From positions 1 through 62,191 of the forward strand of contig CALKTH010000029.1 in NCBI GenBank assembly GCA_937997485.1: a stretch of 62,191 nt of DNA, in the 5' to 3' direction. The notes under the pieces are model-generated. The model saw nothing but the letters and a program-made list of their open reading frames with translations, ran no database searches and was not told the origin of the DNA. A program made the translations under genes and the position numbers. The first letter of the stretch is position 1. Each line of letters opens with the position of its first letter. This DNA is from an uncultured Acidimicrobiales bacterium (GTDB lineage: Bacteria > Actinomycetota > Acidimicrobiia > Acidimicrobiales > SZUA-35). Below are positions 36,176 through 44,390 of this stretch, piece by piece.

Positions 36176-37012
36176 TCAAGTCAGCGAGAGGTGCAGAACT
36201 TCGTCCGGCTGCACGTTGACCATCAACCGGTGGGCGCCGCGGCTCGCATCCAGATTGCAGAACGAACCGAGGAACGGACCGAGATCGTCGTAGGAGCGAT
36301 GCTCGAGCTGCATAACGTCTCGGAAGATCGTGGGCTGCGCCTCCATCGGGGTGACCCCGTCGACACCGAGCTGGTGAGTGACAACGGCATGGGCCTTGGC
36401 AATGGCCATTGCGTCCCCTTCCAGCACGGTGTTGACCACGAGCGACTCGCGAGGAGGGATCATCAAGTTCGTGGTGAGCAGGATGCGGTCATCGCTCAGG
36501 CGCGAGACCAAGGAGACAGTGCCGCTCTCGCGGCCAATGGCGGCGGTCACGAGCTTGCTTGGCGTCTGGAGCACATCGAAGAGCGGCGCTTCTTCTGTTG
36601 ATGCGTCCTTCACGGTGACGACCCGCTGCAGGTTCCAACCGGCGAATTCGTTGGCGACTGGATGGAGCTCGCCGTCGGTCTGGGTGGAGACGAAGCGGTA
36701 GGGATGCTGCGAGAAGCGCTTCAAGTAGCCGTAGTTGAGTGGGTTGCCGACGAGGGCCACTCCCAGGCGGACGGCGGCTGCGAATTGGCCGATGAGCAGG
36801 GCCCAGGGGAGCACGTCGAAGAAGCTGAGGGTGCTCTCTGGCGAGCGTTGCAGCATCACCAGCGTCTGGATGAGGAGCGACACGATGGCCCAGAACGCGA
36901 CCGTTCGAACCAGGACGTCTCGCAAGATTTTTCTACGAAGCCATCGGACGTGCTTATCCACGACTGTCCATCGGTCGATGTGAAACGGAGATGAAGAAGT
37001 CAAATGACTCAC
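36176..37012 (-). CDS. Membrane protein of unknown function
   Basis: 278 residues from GTG 37012, the first sensible start since the frame further upstream is antisense to the divergent EamA gene; GTG 36961 is an alternative. Two hydrophobic segments, VRTVAFWAIVSLLIQTLVML and VLPWALLIGQFAAAVRLGVA, are followed by about 180 soluble residues with a mixed alpha/beta look (PYRFVSTQTDGELHPVANEF, DRILLTTNLMIPPRESLVVN). The C-terminus ends LMVNVQPDEVLHLSLT. I recognise no family. The pattern suggests a membrane-anchored cytoplasmic or surface domain. Confidence 0.65.
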   Translation of the reverse strand: MSHLTSSSPFHIDRWTVVDKHVRWLRRKILRDVLVRTVAFWAIVSLLIQTLVMLQRSPESTLSFFDVLPWALLIGQFAAAVRLGVALVGNPLNYGYLKRFSQHPYRFVSTQTDGELHPVANEFAGWNLQRVVTVKDASTEEAPLFDVLQTPSKLVTAAIGRESGTVSLVSRLSDDRILLTTNLMIPPRESLVVNTVLEGDAMAIAKAHAVVTHQLGVDGVTPMEAQPTIFRDVMQLEHRSYDDLGPFLGSFCNLDASRGAHRLMVNVQPDEVLHLSLT

Positions 37013-37055
37013 TGCTTGCGTTGAACAACGCCAACGACGCTGATTCGGGCCTCCG

Positions 37056-37940
37056 ATGACGGCCGTCATCCTCGCGGCCCTCGCTGGGATCTCGTATGGC
37101 GCATCGGACTTCTCTGGCGCGCTCGCAAGCAAGGACGACGACGCCACGCTCGTCACCGCAGCGATGCAGGTGGTGTCGCTCCTCACCCTGCTCATCGCTC
37201 TCGTCTTCATCTCCGGCACGATCACCGTGCCCGACCTGCTGTGGGGTGCGGTTGGCGGTCTGGCGATCGCTGTTGCCCTCACCACCTTCTACCGAGCGCT
37301 CGCCCTCGGGCCTATTGCCACGGCTGCGGCGATCACCGGCCTCATCGGTTCTGCGCTTCCTGTGCTCACCGGTCTGCTGCTGGGCGAGATTCCCAGCACG
37401 CTCACGCTCGTTGGTATCGGCCTCGCCGTCCCGGCCGCCGTGCTGGTCTCGGTCGGCGGAATGGGCATTCGGGGCGCGGCATCGATCACCCACTCACCTC
37501 GCGAACGAGTCGTGTCGGCCCGACAAACCAACCAGACCCGGGCGCTCGCCGTCGTCGCCGGCATCGGCTTCGGTGTCTTCTTCATCGCGCTCAGCCGGAC
37601 ATCGGAAGACGGTGGGCTCTTTCCTTTGCTCGGGGCTCGAGCAGCCTCGATCGCCGGGCTGGCCATCGTGCTGACTGCGACCAAGACGTGGGCTCCGCTC
37701 TCCAAGGCGGCCTGGCCAGCCGTGGCGATCGCCGGTGTGCTCGACATGGCGGCGAACAGCCTTTATCTCACCGCTCTGAAGTTCGGCAGCTTCACGTGGG
37801 TCGCAGCGCTGACGTCGCTCTACCCGGTGAGCACCGTGGTGCTCGCCCGCATCGTGCTCAAAGAGAAGCTCGCCCCGGGGCAGGTCGTTGGCCTGGTGAT
37901 GGCAGGCGGCGCACTGCTGCTTGTCGCCGTCGGCAACTGA
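37056..37940 (+). CDS. EamA-family (DMT superfamily) transporter
   Basis: 294 residues from ATG 37056 with ten hydrophobic segments in two EamA repeats. Characteristic patterns are ALAGISYGASDFSGALASKD at the start, ALTTFYRALALGPIATAAAI with ALPVLTGLLLGEIP, and the second repeat with YLTALKFGSFTWVAALTSLY, PVSTVVLARIVLKEKLAPGQ and VVGLVMAGGALLL. Exports or imports small metabolites; substrate unknown. Confidence 0.92.
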   Translation: MTAVILAALAGISYGASDFSGALASKDDDATLVTAAMQVVSLLTLLIALVFISGTITVPDLLWGAVGGLAIAVALTTFYRALALGPIATAAAITGLIGSALPVLTGLLLGEIPSTLTLVGIGLAVPAAVLVSVGGMGIRGAASITHSPRERVVSARQTNQTRALAVVAGIGFGVFFIALSRTSEDGGLFPLLGARAASIAGLAIVLTATKTWAPLSKAAWPAVAIAGVLDMAANSLYLTALKFGSFTWVAALTSLYPVSTVVLARIVLKEKLAPGQVVGLVMAGGALLLVAVGN

Positions 37941-38180
37941 GTCCTCGCCGCAGCACACCTCCTGGCCGAGTTGCCTGAACGCTCTGCGACTCTGCGACCT
38001 GCGACAGCGCGCTCAGAGGCTGACAGATGCGCGCAAGTGTTGGAGTTTCATGACGCGTATTCCCAGTTCAGGGCCGTTCGGGCTACGCGGACACCATGAC
38101 CCCTGGGTCGTTTGGACCTACGCGTGTGTCATTCACCTCGCGCTCCTCAAGGGGTGATATGGCGTCCCGATACCGAGACC

Positions 38181-41100
38181 ATGCAAAACCTCTGGAAGAT
38201 CTGGCTTGGGGTGGCCGTCGCAGTAGCAACCGCTTACTACGTGGTGCCAACCACCCCCGAATCGAAGCTAGTGCTGTACAACGGCCTCGGCCTCGCAGCA
38301 CTCGGCGTTCTCTTGTACGGAACCCGTCAACTCCAACGGGAGGATCGAGCCCCCTGGCTCTGGTTCGCCGCCGGCTTGAGTTCGTTCCTCACGGCTGACG
38401 TCATCTACTACCTCTTGGAGAGGCAGTCGATTGCGAACGGCACGGAGATCGCCTTCCCGTCGATTGCCGATCCCTTCTACCTCGGCATGTACCCGTTGGT
38501 CATCGTCGGCCTCACCAAACTGGTGAGACAGGTGGCGCCCGGCCGAGACACGGCGAGCTTCATCGACGCCGCCGTCGTTGGTATCTCGATGTTCGGTGCC
38601 CTCTGGGTCCTGTACGTCGACGACGCCGTGGTCGGCACTGGGTTGAGCATGAGCTTGGTCGTCTCCCTCGCCTACCCGGTGATGGACGTGGCACTGGTGG
38701 CAGTGGCCGCTCGCCTCGTGGTGACGGTGCACCTGAAGCACCGGCCGTTCGCTTTCATCCTCGTCGCCATTACCTCACTGGCGATCGCCGATACGGCGTA
38801 CAACATCTACCTCGCCGAGGGCGCCTTCGAGACTGGATTGTGGATCGACGCTTTCTGGCTCGGCTTCTACACCCTCTTCGCAGCTTCAGCACTCCACCCA
38901 GACATGCTGAAGAAGGCGCAAGCCATGGATGAGCACGGTCGCCTCACCGCCACCCAGCTCGCGATCATGTTCTTCGCCACGCTGACCGTTCCGATCATCG
39001 ATCTCCTGTGGGGCACCCAGGAAGATCGAGTCGTCACGATCCTCGCTTCTGCTCTGCTCTTCATGCTCATCCTCGTCCGGGTGCTCGCCCTGACCAAGGC
39101 CATCGAGCGTGGCCAGGACCGGCTTCGGCACGACGCCGAGCACGACTCGCTCACGGGCCTTGCCAACCGCGTGCTCTTCGCTGAGAGCACCGCCGCTGCA
39201 CTGAACAACCGCAGTGAAGACGAGCATGTCTCCGTCCTCTTCATCGACCTCGATGACTTCAAGACCATCAACGACAGCCTCGGCCACGCCGCTGGTGATG
39301 AGCTTCTTGCCGAGGTCTCACGTCGACTCGGTCGCTGCGTTCGCCCTGGCGATGTTGTCGCTCGCTTCGGTGGCGACGAGTTCGCCGTCCTGCTCACCTC
39401 CGCCGGTAGCCGGCGAGAGACGGTCAACGTCGCTCGACGAGTGCTTGAAGTGCTCGCCGATCCGATCGACCTCGATGTCCGTTCCGTGCGGGCCTCCGCC
39501 TCCATCGGTATCGCCATGGACACCGAGTCCGCCGACGATGTGGACTCCCTGCTCCGCAACGCCGACGTGGCCATGTACCTCTCGAAGTCACGGGGCAAGG
39601 GCCGCTACGAGTTCTTCGAGCCCGAGATGCACGAGGAAGCCATCGAGCGCCTCGATCTCAAGGCCGATCTCCAGCGAGCCATCGAGGAAGACCAGTTCAT
39701 CCTCAACTTCCAGCCCATCTTCGATCTTGGTACCGGCAAGGTCGGCCTCGTTGAAGCTCTGATCCGTTGGAAGCACCCCACCCGCGGCATGGTGGCTCCT
39801 GACCGCTTCATCTCGCTTGCTGAAGAGAACGGCCTGATCGTTCCCATCGGTGACTGGGTGCTGCGTGAGTCCTGCAAGCAGATGGCGTCCTGGCACAAGA
39901 TCAAGGGCTGCGAGGACATTGGCATCACCGTCAACCTGTCCATGCGCCAGCTCCAGGACAACCAGCTCGTCAACACCCTGACGAACGCGCTGCGAGACTC
40001 CGGTCTCGAGGCCCGTCATCTCGTCCTCGAGATCACCGAGTCCATGCTCGCTCTCGACGCCGAGCGCTCGATCGGCATCCTCTCCCAGCTCAAGACCATT
40101 GGTGTGAAGCTGGCCATTGACGACTTCGGCACCGGCTACAGCTCCCTGAGCTACCTCCGGTCCTTCCCCGTCGACTCCATCAAGATCGACCGGTCCTTCA
40201 TCTCCGAGCTCCACCGCTCGTCGACGTCGACCGCACTCATCGAGGCCGTCGTCAACCTCTCCCGTGCACTCGGCGCCTACACGGTCGCCGAAGGCATCGA
40301 GCACAACGACCAGGCGCAGGCTCTCCGCAAGCTCGGTTGTGACCGAGGCCAGGGCTTCTACTACTGCCGTCCGCTCACTGCTCCGGCACTCACCTCGCTC
40401 TTCAAGGAGCATCACGGTGACGAGAAGGAGCCGCTCGAGGCATGGCGTCGTTCGTCCGAGAACGTCCAGAAGCGCATCTTCGATGTTGGTGTCCGCACCG
40501 GCCTCAAGGAGATCCTCGAGGTCGTCAAGGACATCGACGAACTCAACGAAGACCTCGGTGTTCCGCTCATGGCCTCCTGGCCGTGGCTCAGGAACTGGGC
40601 TGAGGCCTTTGATCACTGGACGCCGATGATGGTGGAAGTCCGCTCTGCGGAAACCAGCCAGCTGATGGCCATGGCCATGCTTGCCTATGACCAGCGTCCT
40701 GAGGGCACCGCAGTGGTGACCATGGGTCATGGCTCTTCGCTTCACGCTTCCATGCCTGCCCGTTCCAGCGATGCGGCGAGCGCTCTTGCTCACGGCATCT
40801 CTGAAGCCTTCAACGAGTGGGACGGCCCCTGGTCCGTCGATCTCGAACAGCTGCAGGAGATGGACCCGGCGCTGCTCTATCTCGCCGACGAACTCGATCA
40901 CTCCCAGCTCCTCCCCGAGCTCCGTGTGCCCCGAGTCGTCTTCTCGACCGCTCACTCCATCGACGATGTGCTTTCCAAGAGCAAGCGCAAGCAGCTCAAG
41001 CGAGCCCGCAACCGCATCGAGAACGAAGGTCTCGATATGACCATCGCCTTCGACCGTGGCCGTGCGATCTCGCAGGAGCTCATTGATGAAGTCGAAGCTG

Positions 41101-41564
41101 TCCACGTCGGACGTGACCGTCACAACCGTCGTGATTCGGATCTCGATCGTCCGGCAGAGCGCGAGTTCTGGCGCCGTGTGGTCGAGGGTGGCCAGGGCGA
41201 TTGGGAAATCGAAATCGCCTCCCTCCGTCTCGACGGCGAGCTGGCCGCCTATGTGGTCTCCCTGCTCGACGGCGACACTTACCGTGTCTACGACGGCCGC
41301 ATGAACACCGATTGGGAGCACTACTCACCCGGCCGCATCATCGAAGCTCAGGCGCTCAGCCGGGCCATCTCCGACCCACGGTTCGCCGTGCTCGACTGGA
41401 TGTCCGGTATCGCGGCCGAGAAGCTGCTCACGACCAACATCGCCGAAGGCCGAGCTCGCCTCGTTGCCACCTCGGGCAGTCGCTTCCTCAACACGGCCAA
41501 GCGGACCAAGCCTTCGAAGGACTCCGCAGCGAAGGGTTCTGAGAAAGAACTCGAAGCCGTCTGA
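38181..41564 (+). CDS. Membrane GGDEF-EAL protein fused to a CelD/FemAB-type GNAT domain
   Basis: 1127 residues from ATG 38181. About eight membrane helices occupy residues 6-300. A GGDEF domain follows (about 318-475) with intact GGDEF at 397-401 and the I-site RPGD at 388-391; then an EAL domain (490-740) with intact EAL (525-527), NLS, ITES, IDDFGTGYSS and QGFYYCRPL. Both c-di-GMP synthesis and breakdown look possible. The last 330 residues are an acyltransferase-like region: SKSKRKQLKRARNRIENEG at 932-950 and DGELAAYVVSLLDGDTYRVY with WMSGIAAEKLLTTN, the pattern of CelD/BcsL/FemAB-type Acetyltransf_6. I know of no described protein with this order. No partner genes adjoin. Confidence 0.88.
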   Translation: MQNLWKIWLGVAVAVATAYYVVPTTPESKLVLYNGLGLAALGVLLYGTRQLQREDRAPWLWFAAGLSSFLTADVIYYLLERQSIANGTEIAFPSIADPFYLGMYPLVIVGLTKLVRQVAPGRDTASFIDAAVVGISMFGALWVLYVDDAVVGTGLSMSLVVSLAYPVMDVALVAVAARLVVTVHLKHRPFAFILVAITSLAIADTAYNIYLAEGAFETGLWIDAFWLGFYTLFAASALHPDMLKKAQAMDEHGRLTATQLAIMFFATLTVPIIDLLWGTQEDRVVTILASALLFMLILVRVLALTKAIERGQDRLRHDAEHDSLTGLANRVLFAESTAAALNNRSEDEHVSVLFIDLDDFKTINDSLGHAAGDELLAEVSRRLGRCVRPGDVVARFGGDEFAVLLTSAGSRRETVNVARRVLEVLADPIDLDVRSVRASASIGIAMDTESADDVDSLLRNADVAMYLSKSRGKGRYEFFEPEMHEEAIERLDLKADLQRAIEEDQFILNFQPIFDLGTGKVGLVEALIRWKHPTRGMVAPDRFISLAEENGLIVPIGDWVLRESCKQMASWHKIKGCEDIGITVNLSMRQLQDNQLVNTLTNALRDSGLEARHLVLEITESMLALDAERSIGILSQLKTIGVKLAIDDFGTGYSSLSYLRSFPVDSIKIDRSFISELHRSSTSTALIEAVVNLSRALGAYTVAEGIEHNDQAQALRKLGCDRGQGFYYCRPLTAPALTSLFKEHHGDEKEPLEAWRRSSENVQKRIFDVGVRTGLKEILEVVKDIDELNEDLGVPLMASWPWLRNWAEAFDHWTPMMVEVRSAETSQLMAMAMLAYDQRPEGTAVVTMGHGSSLHASMPARSSDAASALAHGISEAFNEWDGPWSVDLEQLQEMDPALLYLADELDHSQLLPELRVPRVVFSTAHSIDDVLSKSKRKQLKRARNRIENEGLDMTIAFDRGRAISQELIDEVEAVHVGRDRHNRRDSDLDRPAEREFWRRVVEGGQGDWEIEIASLRLDGELAAYVVSLLDGDTYRVYDGRMNTDWEHYSPGRIIEAQALSRAISDPRFAVLDWMSGIAAEKLLTTNIAEGRARLVATSGSRFLNTAKRTKPSKDSAAKGSEKELEAV

Positions 41565-41602
41565 TCCAGTTCTCCCGCTGCGTGGCAACGCATCGGGTTA
41601 TC

Positions 41603-41640
41603 TCTGGGGCGGACGGGTTCTTCCAGCCGTTCGCCCCAGA
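41603..41640. terminator. Hairpin after the GGDEF-EAL-GNAT gene
   Basis: TCTGGGGCGGACGG pairs with CCGTTCGCCCCAGA (14 bp with one mismatch or G-T), loop of 10 nt, 39 bp after the stop. Confidence 0.7.
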
Positions 41641-41682
41641 TCAGCCTCTGGGGATCAACGTTGCTCTCCTGGGCGGCAAAGT

Positions 41683-41717
41683 CGACACCCGCTCACCACA
41701 TCGGTGGGCGGGTGTCG
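41683..41717. terminator. Second hairpin between convergent genes
   Basis: CGACACCCGCTCACC pairs with GGTGGGCGGGTGTCG with one G-T pair and a 5-nt loop. It is on the side of the minus-strand shikimate kinase gene, whose transcript it probably ends. A perfect tandem duplicate GGCCGGCAGCGTTG follows at 41747-41774. Confidence 0.7.
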
Positions 41718-41775
41718 TCGCGTTTCCGGACGGCCAGGCCCTGGAGGGCCGGCAGCGTTGGGCCGGCAGCGTTGA

Positions 41776-42906
41776 TCAGCCTTCGATCATGGCCCGGAGC
41801 TCATCAACGACATGTCCCCGTAGTTCTACGAGGCTGCCGGGCTCCAGATGGGACGTGCTGATGTGTTGCAGCGTGGCGACGTCGGCCACAACGAGCGCAA
41901 CAGGTTCGGGGGCATCGATCGATTCGAGCATGGCCGGCACCGTGGTGGGACAGGCGATCACTCGGCAATCGCCGACGTGGTCGGCTGAGCGCACGGCAGC
42001 CTCGAGCACGCCGAGATCGCCAACCGCCACGATCGTCCGAGGTGATGATGCGGAGGCGGCCGCTGCTGCGTTCATTGACTCGTCGGTGGTCGCCGCCCGG
42101 GTTGCTGTCGTGTTGCCGGCCTCGACATGGAGCGTGGCGTCAACATCGCCGACGAGAAAACCGAAACGATCGGCAGCCTCGGATTCGGTCAGCAAGACGG
42201 TGGGAGCGAGTTCGCGGGCGATCGACCCTGCGGAGCCCAACACGCCAACACCGACCGTGATCTTCAGTGCGTTGGGTTCGCGATCCACCAGGAACGTGAC
42301 GGGTTCAAGGCTGAGAATCTCCACCATCTCCGTCACGATCTCGGCTGGCGTTCGGCCCGTGGTGACCAATTGGGGGAATCGTGCGTACGCCGGGGCTCGC
42401 TCATCAAGGAGCGCCCGTACTCGTGACCCCGGATCACCCTCGCCGGACAGCAACGGGCGTTCTGGGCCGTCGCCATCCGCTGTCACGCGGGTGACGATCT
42501 CTTCCGGAGTCGCTACGAGCGCGAACGTTCGGTTGCTGGTCGCGAGGGCAGCGATGTTTGCGGGATCGAGCATGAAGCGGCCGCCAGTCGCGATCACGGT
42601 GTGCTCAGCCTCGGACAACTCCCGAGCGACCTCGCGCTCCATCTCCCGAAAACGTTCTTCCCCGTGCTGGGAGAAAATCTCCGGAATGGGTCCGTGGCGC
42701 TCTTCGATCATGGTGTCGGTGTCGACAAAGCGGTAGTCGATCGTCTCCGCCAGGAGGCGGCCGACGGTGCTCTTGCCCGTGCCCATGAATCCGGTGAGGA
42801 CCACGTTGCGAGCACTGATGCGGTTCTTCGCTGGGAGGGTCACGCTGGCCCTGGGTTCGGCGGAGGGTGTCTTTTCGGAGGTGGGAATCGACTCGGCAAC
42901 CGTCAT
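41776..42906 (-). CDS. aroK: Shikimate kinase fused to a degenerate dehydroquinate-synthase-like domain
   Basis: 376 residues from ATG 42906, preceded by AGGAG at 42912-42916. Residues 30-200 are shikimate kinase: P-loop GFMGTGKST (39-47), DTDTM (62-66), FREME (86-90), RPLL lid (150-153). In the shikimate-binding GGG motif the third glycine is Arg110 (ATGGRFMLDPAN). Residues 203-376 resemble the N-terminal half of dehydroquinate synthase: ITVGVGVLGSAGSIARELAP, then TIVAVGDLGVLEAAV in place of the GGGxxxD NAD site, then ACPTTVPAMLESIDA in place of VPTTLLAMVDSS. The metal-binding residues and C-terminal domain are missing. The domain looks enzymatically dead. Divergent from aroQ. Confidence 0.87.
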   Translation of the reverse strand: MTVAESIPTSEKTPSAEPRASVTLPAKNRISARNVVLTGFMGTGKSTVGRLLAETIDYRFVDTDTMIEERHGPIPEIFSQHGEERFREMEREVARELSEAEHTVIATGGRFMLDPANIAALATSNRTFALVATPEEIVTRVTADGDGPERPLLSGEGDPGSRVRALLDERAPAYARFPQLVTTGRTPAEIVTEMVEILSLEPVTFLVDREPNALKITVGVGVLGSAGSIARELAPTVLLTESEAADRFGFLVGDVDATLHVEAGNTTATRAATTDESMNAAAAASASSPRTIVAVGDLGVLEAAVRSADHVGDCRVIACPTTVPAMLESIDAPEPVALVVADVATLQHISTSHLEPGSLVELRGHVVDELRAMIEG

Positions 42907-43053
42907 GGCATCTCCTGGGAGAAAGGAAGGGCCCGCCACCGCAAGTGCACGAGTGTGGCACAGGCGCGCGCTCGTCTGCGGCCACGAAGGCTCGTGGCCT
43001 CGCGCTCGGCAATGGTGCCAGCCTCGGGCCCGGCGCGCCTCTAACCTCTGGCC

Positions 43054-43491
43054 ATGACCCGCCGGATCCTCGTGCTCAACGGACCGAATCTGAACCTGCT
43101 CGGCACTCGCGAACCTGAGGTCTATGGCAGCGCCACGCTCGACGACGTCGCACGTGAGCTGGATGCACTCGCTACCGAACGAGACGTGGAGTTGCGGCAT
43201 GCGCAGTCGAACAGCGAAGGTGCACTGGTCGATCTACTGCACGAGGCACGAACGTGGGCCGATGGCGTGATCTTCAACCCTGGTGCCTACACCCACACCA
43301 GTATCGCGCTGCGTGATGCGGTGTCGGCGATCGAGCTGCCTGTCGTCGAAACGCACCTGTCGAACGTGCACGCCCGAGAGGACTTTCGGCGCCACTCGCA
43401 TCTCGCGCCGGTGTGCGTCGGTGTTATCTGCGGCTTCGGTACCGACTCCTACCGTCTCGCCCTCGAGGCCCTACTCGCGCACCTGGACTGA
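43054..43491 (+). CDS. aroQ: 3-dehydroquinate dehydratase, type II
   Basis: 145 residues from ATG 43054. Converts 3-dehydroquinate to 3-dehydroshikimate. All signatures are present: [18 protein letters not shown] with the catalytic Tyr, the [15 protein letters not shown] loop, [16 protein letters not shown], and [16 protein letters not shown] with the final [14 protein letters not shown]. The flexible lid Arg (TREPEVYG) is kept. It is divergent from the shikimate kinase gene (147 bp apart), so the two shikimate-pathway genes share an intergenic promoter region. Confidence 0.96.
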   Translation: MTRRILVLNGPNLNLLGTREPEVYGSATLDDVARELDALATERDVELRHAQSNSEGALVDLLHEARTWADGVIFNPGAYTHTSIALRDAVSAIELPVVETHLSNVHAREDFRRHSHLAPVCVGVICGFGTDSYRLALEALLAHLD

Positions 43492-43527
43492 CGGGCTCAA
43501 TCATCTCCTGAGCCCAGGCGCGAGGAA

Positions 43528-43572
43528 GGTCTGACTCCGGAGCGGGCGGCGGCGTGGCCCCGGAGTCAGACC
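43528..43572. repeat. 13-bp inverted repeat (GGTCTGACTCCGG)
   Basis: Perfect arms GGTCTGACTCCGG and CCGGAGTCAGACC with a 19-bp GC-rich loop, 36 bp after aroQ. It lacks a T-run. The GGTCTGACTC core is of a type seen in REP-like intergenic repeats; it may also end the aroQ transcript. Confidence 0.65.
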
Positions 43573-43620
43573 CAGCGGGGAAGGTAGCAGGTGGGCTTGA
43601 AGCGAGTGAAGACTCAAAGA

Positions 43621-43663
43621 TGTCAGATGTGTGACAATTCTTACTCTGTTGCTGCAGCAACAG
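43621..43663. promoter_or_regulatory. Two palindromes upstream of tRNA-Arg
   Basis: TGTCA-GATGTG-TGACA (43621-43636) and the perfect 18-bp palindrome CTGTTGCTGCAGCAACAG (43646-43663). They lie 194 bp before the tRNA. The stretch 43573-43856 has no credible gene. Confidence 0.45.
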
Positions 43664-43856
43664 GCGACAGAATCGTGTTGGAGGGAAGTGATCCCTTAGC
43701 GGAGCGAGGCAGGAAACGGGACACGTCTCGAACGGCCGCGTGCGGTGTCATGGCGGGCGTGTCCACCGCGTGTTCAGCCGTTTCCCAACTTCGCTTCGCG
43801 AACAGCGTAAACGCGAGTGTCGCCGGGCTCGTCCTGCCCTACACTGTCTGCCTCCG

Positions 43857-43930
43857 GCGCCCGTAGCTCAATTGGATAGAGCATCTGATTACGGATCAGA
43901 AGGTTTGGGGTTCGAGTCCCTACGGGCGCG
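43857..43930 (+). tRNA. tRNA-Arg (ACG), copy 1
   Basis: Acceptor GCGCCCG pairs with CGGGCGC, discriminator G; anticodon ACG at 43891-43893 in loop TTACGGA; T-arm GGTTCGAGTCCC. A near-identical tRNA faces it at 44131-44204. Confidence 0.96.
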
Positions 43931-43935
43931 CTGAA

Positions 43936-43967
43936 CAGGAAACCGCTGCACTTGCAGCGGTTTCCTG
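43936..43967 (+). terminator. Terminator of tRNA-Arg copy 1
   Basis: Perfect 15-bp inverted repeat CAGGAAACCGCTGCA / TGCAGCGGTTTCCTG with minimal loop, followed by CGTTTT. Confidence 0.85.
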
Positions 43968-44096
43968 CGTTTTGCGGGCTGGCGGCTTCTCTGCGGCGTC
44001 CGTCGGGCTCGCTCCGGGTGACTTCCGGTCCAGCCGGTCGCGAAAGCTCCGGGCCCGTCTCCGTGAGGCTCGCATCACGCGAGTGGCCAAAACCTC

Positions 44097-44124
44097 GAAA
44101 TCCCCGCCCGTGGGCGAGGATTTC
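44097..44124 (-). terminator. Terminator of tRNA-Arg copy 2
   Basis: AAATCCCCGCCC pairs with GGGCGAGGATTT (one mismatch) just downstream of the minus-strand tRNA. Confidence 0.75.
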
Positions 44125-44130
44125 TTTGAG

Positions 44131-44204
44131 CGCACTCCCAGGGACTCGAACCCCAAACCTCCTGATCCGTAATCAGGTGCTCTATCCAATTGAGCTAGGA
44201 GCGC
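44131..44204 (-). tRNA. tRNA-Arg (ACG), copy 2
   Basis: Minus-strand acceptor GCGCTCC pairs with GGAGTGC (one G-T pair); anticodon ACG (plus-strand CGT at 44168-44170) in loop TTACGGA; T-arm GGTTCGAGTCCC. It is convergent with copy 1, 200 bp apart, and differs mainly in the acceptor stem and anticodon-stem ends. Confidence 0.95.
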
Positions 44205-44390
44205 TTGGTTGCGGCTGGTGCGTGACGCATCACCCGCTCGCTATAAAAGTTTTCGGCGTTCGGGGCGTCGGCTTGAGAAGAGTTTGGAAAAACTTTCGGC
44301 CGGGTGTTGAGACGGGTCGCCGATCAGTGATTCATCTGGGCTTCATGTTCAACTTCGGGTCCCGCAGCAGCGGGGTACTAGCGTCGTGGC

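Noticed and set aside
41747..41774. Tandem GGCCGGCAGCGTTG duplication
   Set aside because: A perfect 14-bp tandem pair just before the aroK stop, but it is short, non-coding and has no other copies; noted within the terminator entry.
43591..43866. A 91-codon frame between aroQ and tRNA-Arg
   Set aside because: It runs into the tRNA gene, has no recognisable domain, and overlaps the palindromes.
43857..44204. Attachment sites of an integrative element
   Set aside because: The two tRNA copies are inverted, only 200 bp apart, and there is no integrase or cargo between them.
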